Below, in pieces: positions 26,584 through 34,843 of a DNA stretch of 50,407 nucleotides. Origin of the DNA: Planctomycetaceae bacterium (GTDB lineage: Bacteria; Planctomycetota; Planctomycetia; Pirellulales; Pirellulaceae). The position numbers and the translations under genes were made by a program. Within the stretch, counting starts at the first letter, position 1. Every line of letters starts with the position of its first letter. The notes below the pieces were generated by a model. The model searched no databases. It had not been told where the DNA came from and saw only the letters and a program-made list of their open reading frames with translations. The stretch is from contig SKKK01000453.1 in NCBI GenBank assembly GCA_007121535.1, positions 1-50,407 on the forward strand, read 5' to 3'.

Positions 26584-28395
26584 ATGAAACCGTCGTTCAT
26601 CCAAATCGGAAGCCGGGCCGTGCTGATACTGTGCGGCGTCTTGATAGGGATCGAAGCGGTTGCAACGGATCCGGCGCGTCCCAATGTCGTCGTCTTCCTG
26701 GCCGATGACGCTGGCTGGGGTGATTTCAGCATCCATGGCAACTATCAAGTCGAAACGCCCCACATCGATTCGCTGGCGCGCCAAGGCGTCACCATCGACC
26801 GCTTCTACGTTTGCCCTGTGTGCTCGCCGACTCGTGCCGAGTTCCTGACCGGACGCTACCACCCGCAAACGGGGGTCTACGGTGTTTCGACGGGTCAGGA
26901 ACGCATGGAGCCCGCAGAACGAACGATCGCCGATGCGTTCCAAGCGGCCGGATACGCCACCGGCTGTTTCGGAAAATGGCACAACGGAAGCCAGTGGCCT
27001 TATCACCCGATCGCGCGCGGCTTCGACCAGTACTTCGGCCACACCTCCGGACATTGGGGAGAATACTTCGATGCCCCCTTGGAACGCAACGGTCGAATGG
27101 AACGGACCAGCGGTTATATCGTCGACGTTTGTACCGACGAGGCGTTGGCATTCATCCGACGTCACGGCGACGGGCCTTTCTTCTGCTTCATTCCCTTTAC
27201 CACGCCGCATTCCCCTTGGGCGGTGCCCGATGAGTACTGGCAGCGGTTTCGCGACAAACCCATCACGCTGCGGGCCACCCAAGCCGATCTGGAGAACGAG
27301 GATCACACTCGTTGTGCTCTGGCCATGATGGAGAACCAGGACTGGAACGTCGGACGAGTCCTGAAGCTGCTGGACCAACTGGAGGTGGCCGACAACACGA
27401 TCGTAGTCTACTTTTCCGATAACGGACCCAACAGCCACCGGTTCAACGGCGGGATGAAGGGCCGCAAAGGAAATACCGACGAAGGGGGCATTCGATCACC
27501 TTGCTTCATCCGCTGGCCCGCTCGGCTGCCCGCCGGACATACGGTCACCCAGATCGCCGGGGGGATCGATCTGCTGCCAACTCTGACCGCTCTGGCGGGT
27601 ATCCCGCGCGTGGGTGATCTGCCGCTGGACGGACGTGACCTGTCCTCCCTGTTACTGGGCGAACCGATCGATTGGCCCGATCGGAAGATCTTCACCACGT
27701 GGGCAGGTCGCACCAGCGTGCGGACTCAGCAGCACCGCATGGATCAAGCAGGCAGATTGTTCGATATGCTGGCCGACCCCGGCCAGACCAAAGACATCGC
27801 CAAAGCTGAGCCCGAAGTCGCCGTTCGTCTGCGGCAAGCCGTCCAACAATGGCAGAAGGAAATGGGGATCGGCAAGCCGTTGACACCCGAGCAGCGTCGC
27901 GCGGTCGATCCGCGCCCCTTCGACGTGGGCTATCCGGAATTCCCGATCACGATGTTGCCCGCTCGAGATGGCCAACCGCGCGGTGGCGTACAACGCAGCG
28001 CCCCGGCACCGAACAGTTCCTACTTCGTGGATTGGACCAGCCTGGACGATCGTTTGGTCTGGAACGTTCGCGTACAGACGTCGGGTGATTATCGCGTCGT
28101 GATCGACTATACCTGCCCCGTACCGGATGCCGGATCTTTGGTCGAGTTGAGCTTCGGGGACCGTCGTTTGACGGGGCGAGTGGAACCCGGTTGGGATCCT
28201 CCGTTGTACACCAACCAGGACACGCTGCCGCGGCCCCCGGCTGAATCCCAGATGAAGGAATTCCGACCGTTGGATCTTGGAACCATTCCCTTGGAATCCG
28301 GAACGGGCGAACTGACGCTGCGTGCCCTGGAGATCCCCGGGCGCTACGTGATGGACGTCCGCCGTTTGACGCTCACGTTGCAAACGGAACCCTGA
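26584..28395 (+). CDS. secreted formylglycine-dependent sulfatase with C-terminal beta domain
   Basis: This is a 603-residue exported sulfatase. The metal site starts at VVFLADDAGWGD. The modification motif is CSPTRAEFLTGR with Cys80, the residue converted to formylglycine. GKWHNGSQWPYHP and YFSDNGPNSHRFN complete the active site. Residues about 470-603 form an extra beta-sandwich-like domain, of a kind seen in some N-sulfoglucosamine sulfohydrolase relatives, probably for glycan binding. It probably removes sulfate from a polysaccharide in the periplasm. It needs a formylglycine-generating enzyme or radical-SAM maturase, neither of which is in this window. Its TGA is immediately followed by the opposing stop of thiO. 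Confidence 0.93.
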   Translation: MKPSFIQIGSRAVLILCGVLIGIEAVATDPARPNVVVFLADDAGWGDFSIHGNYQVETPHIDSLARQGVTIDRFYVCPVCSPTRAEFLTGRYHPQTGVYGVSTGQERMEPAERTIADAFQAAGYATGCFGKWHNGSQWPYHPIARGFDQYFGHTSGHWGEYFDAPLERNGRMERTSGYIVDVCTDEALAFIRRHGDGPFFCFIPFTTPHSPWAVPDEYWQRFRDKPITLRATQADLENEDHTRCALAMMENQDWNVGRVLKLLDQLEVADNTIVVYFSDNGPNSHRFNGGMKGRKGNTDEGGIRSPCFIRWPARLPAGHTVTQIAGGIDLLPTLTALAGIPRVGDLPLDGRDLSSLLLGEPIDWPDRKIFTTWAGRTSVRTQQHRMDQAGRLFDMLADPGQTKDIAKAEPEVAVRLRQAVQQWQKEMGIGKPLTPEQRRAVDPRPFDVGYPEFPITMLPARDGQPRGGVQRSAPAPNSSYFVDWTSLDDRLVWNVRVQTSGDYRVVIDYTCPVPDAGSLVELSFGDRRLTGRVEPGWDPPLYTNQDTLPRPPAESQMKEFRPLDLGTIPLESGTGELTLRALEIPGRYVMDVRRLTLTLQTEP

Positions 28396-29511
28396 TCAGC
28401 CGCGCGTGAGCCGAAACGCCGTCAAGTCGATCTCCACAGGTTGGCGACAGATCAGGTCGCTGATCACCAGAGCCGTAGCCGGGGCCAGGTGCAGCCCGCT
28501 GCGAAAGTGCCCGGCGGCCACGAAGGCGTTTTCCAACGACCCGATCCGGCCGATGTACGGCAGACCGTCGATCGAGCCGGGTCGCAAGCCTGCCCACGTT
28601 TGTTGAACCGGGGCCTGGCGCAAGGCGGGGACCAGATCGCGAGCCATCTGCTCCAGATCGTTCAACACGCCGGGCGTCGTGCTCTTGTCGAAGCCCGCAT
28701 CTTCCTCGGAAGAGCCGGCCAACACGAAGCCGTCGTCGCGTGCCACCAGATAGCGGCTGCCTTCGTTGATGATCCGCCGCAACGGACGATCGGGACATCG
28801 GAACAGCACCATCTGGCCTCGGACCGGCCGGATGCCGCTCGGAATACCGACCATCTGCAACAGCCGATCCGTCCAAGCGCCGCTGGCGATCGCAAAGTTC
28901 GCCGCGAACAGCGGCCCCGCGTCGGTTTCGACCGCGATCAGTCGACCGGAATTTCGCCGCACCCCACGGACCGGAACGCCTTCGGAAAGCCGCACGCCGC
29001 GCTGGCGGCAAGCGGCGGCCAACGCTTGCAGATGCCGTGGATTGCGCAACTGGGCTTCATCGGGTGCGAAATAGACGGCTTTCAATCGCCCGGATGCCAT
29101 CCCAAGCGTCAAGGCCGGCTCGCATTCCGCCAGTTGCGGCTGGTCCAATCGCTGGAATTCGATCTGATGCTGGCGGAAGTGGGCCGCCAGACCCGCCAGT
29201 GCGGCAGCCTCGCCTCGGCTGCGCGCCACGTAAACGCCACCGCAACGGCGATACCCATTGTCGATTCCCGTGGCTTCCAACAAGGCCCGGGACCAGACGG
29301 GGTACAGTTCGTGGCTGCGCGCTCGCAACCAGTCCCAAGGTTCAATATCCCGGTGCAACCGCGCCGGCGGCAGAATCCCGGCGCCGGCCCACGATGCTTC
29401 GCGTCCCAACACACCTCGGTCGACCACGTGCACTCGCAGCCCTCGACCGGACAATTCATACGCCAGCGATAAACCGATCACGCCTCCACCAACGACCAGG
29501 CAATCATCCAT
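28396..29511 (-). CDS. thiO: glycine oxidase ThiO
   Basis: This is a 371-residue FAD-dependent amine oxidase of the DAO family. Starting DDCLVVGGGVIGLSLAYELS, it has the GxGxxG loop, and ASWAGAGILPPARLH is the flavin-contact stretch typical of ThiO. The C-terminus has YIGRIGSLENAFVAAGHFRS followed by GLHLAPATALVISDL. ThiO makes the imine of glycine for the thiazole ring of thiamine. No thiG/thiS is nearby, so the assignment rests on sequence alone. The ATG at 29511 overlaps the end of holA by eight bases, indicating coupled translation. Confidence 0.85.
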   Translation of the reverse strand: MDDCLVVGGGVIGLSLAYELSGRGLRVHVVDRGVLGREASWAGAGILPPARLHRDIEPWDWLRARSHELYPVWSRALLEATGIDNGYRRCGGVYVARSRGEAAALAGLAAHFRQHQIEFQRLDQPQLAECEPALTLGMASGRLKAVYFAPDEAQLRNPRHLQALAAACRQRGVRLSEGVPVRGVRRNSGRLIAVETDAGPLFAANFAIASGAWTDRLLQMVGIPSGIRPVRGQMVLFRCPDRPLRRIINEGSRYLVARDDGFVLAGSSEEDAGFDKSTTPGVLNDLEQMARDLVPALRQAPVQQTWAGLRPGSIDGLPYIGRIGSLENAFVAAGHFRSGLHLAPATALVISDLICRQPVEIDLTAFRLTRG

Positions 29512-30610
29512 GGCGTTTCGGTTTTCCGGCCGAGGAGGATTCGGAACTGCGCGCCAGACGCAAGACCAGTTGTTCCAGCACCAGACGGGAGAGATCGGGA
29601 CTGGAATGCGAACCCTTCATCGCCAAGTCGGCTTCCAGCAACCAGCGGTGCAGTTTGCCCGCCCGGTCGCGCCGCAGTTGTTTCAACTGATGTTCGGCAC
29701 TGGTCAACGCGCCTCGGGGAAAATCTCGAAAACCGGCCTGCTCCAGCACCGCCCGCAGCGCCGGTCGACGCCCTTCGCGCTCCATTCGCTCGAAGATCCG
29801 CGTCGCGTTCGCAAAGCGCCGCAACGACCACGCGATCTGGCCAAACAACGAGATCGGCGGCTCGCCGGCCTGCAGTGCCAGATCCAAGTGCCGCAGCGCC
29901 TCGGCCGCGTTTCCGTCGCAAGCCGCGTCCATCAGCTCCCAGACGGTCTTGGCCTTCCAGCCACCGACCACGTCCTGAACCAGTTCCGGACGAATCGTCC
30001 CGCCAAGCCCCGCGAACAGGGCCAGTTTCGCCAGTTCCTGGTCCAATAGCCCGAACTCGATCCCCACCAAATCCAGCAGCAGCGCGGCGGCCTTCGCCTC
30101 CAGCACAGCCTCGTGCCGTTGCTTTGCCCAGCGGACCAGCCAGGCGGCGATGCGACGACGGTCGATGCTCTTGCCCGTGCCCAGCGTGGGAGCGCGGCAC
30201 GCGATCGCCAGCCCGCTCTTGTCGATCGCCTTATACAAACGAGTTGTCGCCACCCAAGTGTTCACTTCCAAGATCAACACGCCGGTGGAACGCGGCTTTT
30301 CGACGTAGGCTTCCAGTTTCTCCCGGAGCTTGGTGATAAACGCATCCGCCTGCTCGATCACCGCCAAACGCCGTTGACCGCCTCCGAACAAGGCAACCGT
30401 CGACAATTCATCCACAACGTCCCGCCACGAAGCCTCGTCGCCGTCGAACGTGGCGAACGGTGTGTCGTCATCGGAGGAAACGGCAGATCGCAGCGTCTTG
30501 ATCGCCAGACGCTTGAGGAACGGGTCATCGCCATAGACGACGTTCACCGGCGCCGGCGGATGTTTCCCGGGCGATTCCAAAAAGTCGAATACGTGCAACT
30601 GCTCAGCCAT
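29504..30610 (-). CDS. holA: DNA polymerase III delta subunit
   Basis: This is a 368-residue protein, the clamp-loader subunit that opens the beta clamp. PVNVVYGDDPFLKRLAI is the N-terminal start of the delta domain. VIEQADAFITKLREKLEAYV follows, then LILEVNTWVATTRLYKAI. The central part has a typical DLVGIEFGLLDQELAKLALF and the C-terminal helical collar ends LLEADLAMKGSHSSPDLS. I take the ATG at 30610 (MAEQLHVFDFLE); an in-frame GTG 24 bases upstream is possible. The 184-base gap to the preceding VWA gene holds only a short weak hairpin (AACCTC ... GAGGTT) near 30772. Confidence 0.9.
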   Translation of the reverse strand: MAEQLHVFDFLESPGKHPPAPVNVVYGDDPFLKRLAIKTLRSAVSSDDDTPFATFDGDEASWRDVVDELSTVALFGGGQRRLAVIEQADAFITKLREKLEAYVEKPRSTGVLILEVNTWVATTRLYKAIDKSGLAIACRAPTLGTGKSIDRRRIAAWLVRWAKQRHEAVLEAKAAALLLDLVGIEFGLLDQELAKLALFAGLGGTIRPELVQDVVGGWKAKTVWELMDAACDGNAAEALRHLDLALQAGEPPISLFGQIAWSLRRFANATRIFERMEREGRRPALRAVLEQAGFRDFPRGALTSAEHQLKQLRRDRAGKLHRWLLEADLAMKGSHSSPDLSRLVLEQLVLRLARSSESSSAGKPKRHG

Positions 30611-30794
30611 CTCGCTCGTCTTCTTATCGATCACGCAATTATTGCAGGAAGCTTCTACCCGCCACGGGACAACGTTGCCGCCGGGGGGATTGGGCGGAGA
30701 CCCTTCGCCGTGGAGCCATCTGTCAAGCAGCTTGGAATTGTAACACCGACGCTGCCCATCTGCCAGCAGCCAACCTCAGCCCTGCGAGGTTGCC

Positions 30795-33062
30795 TCACAC
30801 CATGCCCCATCGCTTGCGCAGCGTCCATTCGGTGGTCAGTAGCGCCACGAGCAGCAGCAACAGCGCCCAGGCATCGCGAGACGTGTCGCCCAACTGCCAT
30901 TTGGTTTGGATTTCGATGTCCATCTCGGGAGGCTGATCTCGCAGTTCTTCCAACACGCCGAGCAATTGTTCGGGGGCAATCAACCTTCCGCCGGCCTCGC
31001 TTGTCATGGCCGCCAGCCGCGCCAATTGATCGTGGTCGGCCGCCGGATTGCTCAGTTCCAGATCCCGGTCGAAGACCAGGAACTCGCTATCGGCCGTGCC
31101 GATCGGTTCGCCTTCCAGTTCCGCGGAAATCTCGATCGAGTAGTCGCCCGGTTGGTCGACCGCCTCGATCGCGCCGGACCATTGATCCGCCTCGCGGCGT
31201 AGTGCAAGGGGACGCCGCTGGCCGTCGGGACCGATCCAATGGGCGCTCAATTGCGCATCGGTCAACGGTGCTCCGCTCGCGGCGCTCGCGCCGGCGGTGA
31301 AAGGAACGCGCGCTCCCGGGAAGAAACGTCGTTGAGGCATACGGACCCAGACGTCCTTCTGCTGCAAGTCATCGCGTCGTACGAGCCACAAGATGGCTTG
31401 TCGCCAAAACCGCTTATGTTCCGTCTCGTGTCCCAGCATCCACCATCGCCAGGTCGAATCGCCCGCCATCGCGACGACTCGCCCCTGACCATATTGGCCC
31501 ACGACCAGCAGCGGGTCGCCCGCTTCGGATTCCGCAAGGACCAACACGCCCGTCGCATCCTTGACGGCCGCCCAGCGGTTGGCGCCGGACAACGGGGGCA
31601 GCGACTCCCAAAGTCGCCGATTATCCGCTTCGGCAGCCAGCCGGACGATCGGGTGATCTCGTTGCGGGACCATCACAATCGGACCTTCCAGATGCAGGTC
31701 CCGGCGGATGGGCGCGTCAAAGTCCTGACGCTCAAAGCGGTCCATCTCGATGGGCATCACGTCGGCCAAAGGCGTGTTCCGATAACCGCCCGCGCCGAAG
31801 CTGTGGTACCCGCCCAGCAAAAGCAGGCCTTTGCCCCGATCGATGGCTTCGGCCAGCAGCTTGAGATTCGTTTCGCCCAACGCGGTGGCGTCCAGATCGC
31901 CCAGTACAAATACATCGTAATCCGGATCGGACAACGGGTCGCTCAGATCGATGGGCCAGCGATCGCGCAGACGCGGATCGATCCAGATGAAGTCCAAGTC
32001 GATATCCGGTGACGCGGCCAGCGATCGGCGAAGAAACATCTGTTCGTTCCGCAATTGGCCCTCCAGATACAACACTCGCAGCCCACCCTCCAGCACGCGT
32101 AGATACGCGCTCAATTCGTTGTTCTTGGTCACCAACTCGCCCGGTTGTTCGGCGGCCCGTAGCGTCAGCCTGTATCGTCCGGGTTCGGGCGGCACGTAGC
32201 GCAATTCGACCGGAACTTGCTGATTGTCCTCGGTCGCCACGATTTCGATCGGGCCGATCTGCTTGACCTGGCCGTCGGGCTTCGCCACTTCCAATTCGAC
32301 GGGAATCGCCGTGTTCAAATAGCCGCTGACGCGGACCGTGGCTCGGATCGGCAATTCGTTCTTGACGAAAACCGTGTATTGGTCCTGCAGGTTCTCGACA
32401 GCCACGTCGCGCGCCTGAACGACATCCCCCACGGCGCCGAAGGGCACGGCATACAACGGATACCCCAACCGTTCCAACTCACGACCCACCTCGGCCAATT
32501 CCACGGGCGGATCGAAGGCCGTTTGGACGCCATCGCCCATCAACACAACGCCGGCCAGGCGTTTTCCCATTTCGCGCCGCAGAGCCTCGTGCAGATTGGT
32601 GCCGATATCCGTCAGGTCGCCCAACGGTTCGTCCGGCAACGCGAACTTTCGTCCTACTCGATCGATCGGGTACAGTTCCCGATCGTACGCATAGGTCCTG
32701 ATCTCGATCTTTTCGGACATTTGCTCCAGCACGGGCGCCGCCTGCTGTATCGTCGCCACCTGGGATTCCCAGCGGGATTGCCTGCTTCCGGCCTCGGGCA
32801 GTTGCATGCTGCGGCTGGAGTCCAACAGCAGGATCAGCACCGAAGTCTGAGGCCTGCGAACCGTGCTGATCAAGGTCGGCCGTAGCATCGCCAGCACGAT
32901 CAGCCCGATCACGGCCAGCCGCAATCCGGCCAACACCCGCCGCCCCCGCGCACCCAGCCGTCCATACGACGGCCGGACCCACAGCAGCGATATCAAGACC
33001 AGGGCCACGACGGCCACCAACGCATAACTGTTTCCCAAAGGCTGCAGATACCAGTACGACAT
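30795..33062 (-). CDS. membrane VWA / GATase-like protein
   Basis: This is a 755-residue inner-membrane protein. Two N-terminal membrane helices (about residues 13-28 and 47-64) are followed by a von Willebrand A-type domain with the MIDAS start LLLDSSRSMQ. A middle part, about 190-330, is Ig-like. A class-I-glutamine-amidotransferase-like domain follows around 370-490, with DYDVFVLGDLDA and GLLLLGGYHSFGAGGYRN. The last membrane helix is DAWALLLLLVALLTTEWTL near the C-terminus. The usual partners of such proteins, a MoxR ATPase and a DUF58 protein, are absent here. It is six bases downstream of the GNAT-like gene and probably cotranscribed with it. Function unknown; perhaps an envelope scaffold. 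Confidence 0.85.
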   Translation of the reverse strand: MSYWYLQPLGNSYALVAVVALVLISLLWVRPSYGRLGARGRRVLAGLRLAVIGLIVLAMLRPTLISTVRRPQTSVLILLLDSSRSMQLPEAGSRQSRWESQVATIQQAAPVLEQMSEKIEIRTYAYDRELYPIDRVGRKFALPDEPLGDLTDIGTNLHEALRREMGKRLAGVVLMGDGVQTAFDPPVELAEVGRELERLGYPLYAVPFGAVGDVVQARDVAVENLQDQYTVFVKNELPIRATVRVSGYLNTAIPVELEVAKPDGQVKQIGPIEIVATEDNQQVPVELRYVPPEPGRYRLTLRAAEQPGELVTKNNELSAYLRVLEGGLRVLYLEGQLRNEQMFLRRSLAASPDIDLDFIWIDPRLRDRWPIDLSDPLSDPDYDVFVLGDLDATALGETNLKLLAEAIDRGKGLLLLGGYHSFGAGGYRNTPLADVMPIEMDRFERQDFDAPIRRDLHLEGPIVMVPQRDHPIVRLAAEADNRRLWESLPPLSGANRWAAVKDATGVLVLAESEAGDPLLVVGQYGQGRVVAMAGDSTWRWWMLGHETEHKRFWRQAILWLVRRDDLQQKDVWVRMPQRRFFPGARVPFTAGASAASGAPLTDAQLSAHWIGPDGQRRPLALRREADQWSGAIEAVDQPGDYSIEISAELEGEPIGTADSEFLVFDRDLELSNPAADHDQLARLAAMTSEAGGRLIAPEQLLGVLEELRDQPPEMDIEIQTKWQLGDTSRDAWALLLLLVALLTTEWTLRKRWGMV

Positions 33063-33068
33063 GGCAGA

Positions 33069-34205
33069 TCATCCGGAATCCGCCAAGTCGCCATCGTACA
33101 GACGATAGGTCTTCGTGATCTTGGCGCCGCCCCGCTTCAGCGATTGATAGGACAAGTGATTGCTCTCCAACACCCAGGAGAACTCGGCCTCTTCAATCCC
33201 CCACGCCAATGCATCCGGCACCAAACGCGATAGCAAGACCAATCCAACGCCCCATTTCTGATACTCCGGGACAACGTTCGTGCTGATCAAACGGATGCGT
33301 TTGATCGCCTTCTTGTTCGCCAACAGTCGAAAGAAGCCGAAAGGAAACAATCGACCATTGATCTTCCGAATGCGAGGATGATAATCCAACAATCCAAACA
33401 CCGCCCCGATCGGCTCGCCGTCGACTTCCGCTACCGTCGTCATTTCGGGGACGATCAGATGCTTCAGACCGGCAGCCATGTGTTCCACTTCTCGCTCGGA
33501 CAACGGCACGAAACCCCAGGTGCCGACCATCGAACGATTGTAGATGTCCAGAAACATGCGGACCTCTTGACTGAACCGCGAACGATCGAGCGTCCGTAAT
33601 TTGACGTCGAAACGTCTGGTGGCTTCTGCCACAACGAAATCCAGCTTCTTGTCCAATCCTTTCAGCATATCAACGTGACCCCAAAAGGCGTACATCTCTT
33701 GGGTCTTTTGCAAGCCGACCGATTCGATCAACCGTTGATAATGGGGTGGATTATAGGTCATCATAAACGTCGGCATGCTGTCGAAACCATCGATCAGCAG
33801 GCCGCATTCATAATTCATCGAAGGGTTCACGGGTCCACGAATCGACTGCATCCCTCGTTGCTTGAGCCATTGACGCGCCGCGTCAAATAAGCCATCAGCG
33901 ACTGCCTGGTCGTCGATGCTCTCGAAAAACCCGAAAAAACCGCGTTGCTCCTCGTATCGTTGATTGTGAGCCTGGTTGACGATCGCGGCGATCCGTCCAC
34001 AGGGCTGGCCATCTCGGATCGCTACGAACGTCTGAATCTCCGAGTATTCGTAAAACGGATGCTTCTTGAAGTTCAACAGCTCTTTTTGATTCTTTCGCAA
34101 GGGCAGAACCCAGCAAGGGTCGTCTCGATACAACTGCCAGGGCAGGTCGAAGAACTGAGCTTGTTCCTTGCGACTAAGCACCGGTATGACGGCCAAATCC
34201 GACAT
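33069..34205 (-). CDS. GNAT-fold N-acetyltransferase-like protein
   Basis: This is a 378-residue soluble protein starting MSDLAVIPVLSRKEQAQFF at 34205. It has the AIRDGQPCGRIAAIVNQAHN strand pattern, a central RGPVNPSMNYECGLLIDGFD, and a C-terminal half with IGAVFGLLDYHPRIRKING and RLISTNVVPEYQKWGVG, ending in LVLLSRLVPDALAWGIEEAE, which is GNAT motif A-like. This two-lobed arrangement fits the large GNAT relatives found near lipid- or amino-acid-modifying genes. Acceptor unknown. It appears to be the first gene of the minus-strand run ending at thiO. Confidence 0.75.
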   Translation of the reverse strand: MSDLAVIPVLSRKEQAQFFDLPWQLYRDDPCWVLPLRKNQKELLNFKKHPFYEYSEIQTFVAIRDGQPCGRIAAIVNQAHNQRYEEQRGFFGFFESIDDQAVADGLFDAARQWLKQRGMQSIRGPVNPSMNYECGLLIDGFDSMPTFMMTYNPPHYQRLIESVGLQKTQEMYAFWGHVDMLKGLDKKLDFVVAEATRRFDVKLRTLDRSRFSQEVRMFLDIYNRSMVGTWGFVPLSEREVEHMAAGLKHLIVPEMTTVAEVDGEPIGAVFGLLDYHPRIRKINGRLFPFGFFRLLANKKAIKRIRLISTNVVPEYQKWGVGLVLLSRLVPDALAWGIEEAEFSWVLESNHLSYQSLKRGGAKITKTYRLYDGDLADSG

Positions 34206-34431
34206 GACTGAAACCTGTTTCGTTTGCGAAAATGACGACCGAGCCACGCAAGACATACTTTATTTGGTTTATCACAAAACCTACGAAAGTACTTAAAGCA
34301 TGTCTTCGGGGACTGCAATCCAGGTTGGACGATTTTTGCAATCTGCCAACCCAAACTGATATCGTACAAGGATTTCGCGACGATGAACACACCGTTGTTC
34401 GAGGCTACGGAGTCCTGCTTGCCGCGAGTGG

Positions 34432-34566
34432 CTAGTGCGTTGTCCAGGCGAAATCTTGGGGTCGCGATCAGTGAGCGGCACGGCGCTAGCCGCCGTTGGC
34501 ATCCAGAACCGGCGGCTAGCGCCGTGCCGCTCACAATCCGCATTTTTCGCCTGGACAACGCACTAG
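34432..34566. repeat. complete REPIN-like element with nested palindromes
   Basis: Outer arms at 34432-34453 and 34545-34566 are exact inverted copies (core TGCGTTGTCCAGGCG). Inner arms at 34472-34494 and 34511-34533 are exact inverted copies too (core GGCACGGCGCTAGCCGCC). Between outer and inner arms on the left is a stretch that also occurs, reversed, in the copy at 1-95. The remaining sequence of 34206-34843 shows no gene; it is the divergent space between the GNAT gene and the giant gene. Confidence 0.85.
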
Positions 34567-34843
34567 GTAGGTTGTCAATCGGTTCGGCATGGTTCCGACA
34601 ACGACGGGTATCATGTGTCCTACACGGTGAACTGGAAGACGGATTCTTGGTAAATCGGGCTTTTAAACCAATTTCGCGAAACGGACGACGGCCCCATCTC
34701 GTCTTTTTCTGGTAACCGCACGATCACCGTCCTGCTCAGGCGGATTGAGGCGTACAATGAAAATGTGCACCGGGCAGCGGTCGTAAGGCGTGATCGCACA
34801 GCGCCCGGGCAGCTTGGTGCCAGCTTTTTCAAGGAAATTCGAC

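Noticed and set aside
25483-27438. 651-codon minus-strand frame across the oxidoreductase and sulfatase
   Set aside because: It spans two unrelated plus-strand genes with clear motifs and the gap between them, which a real gene would not do.
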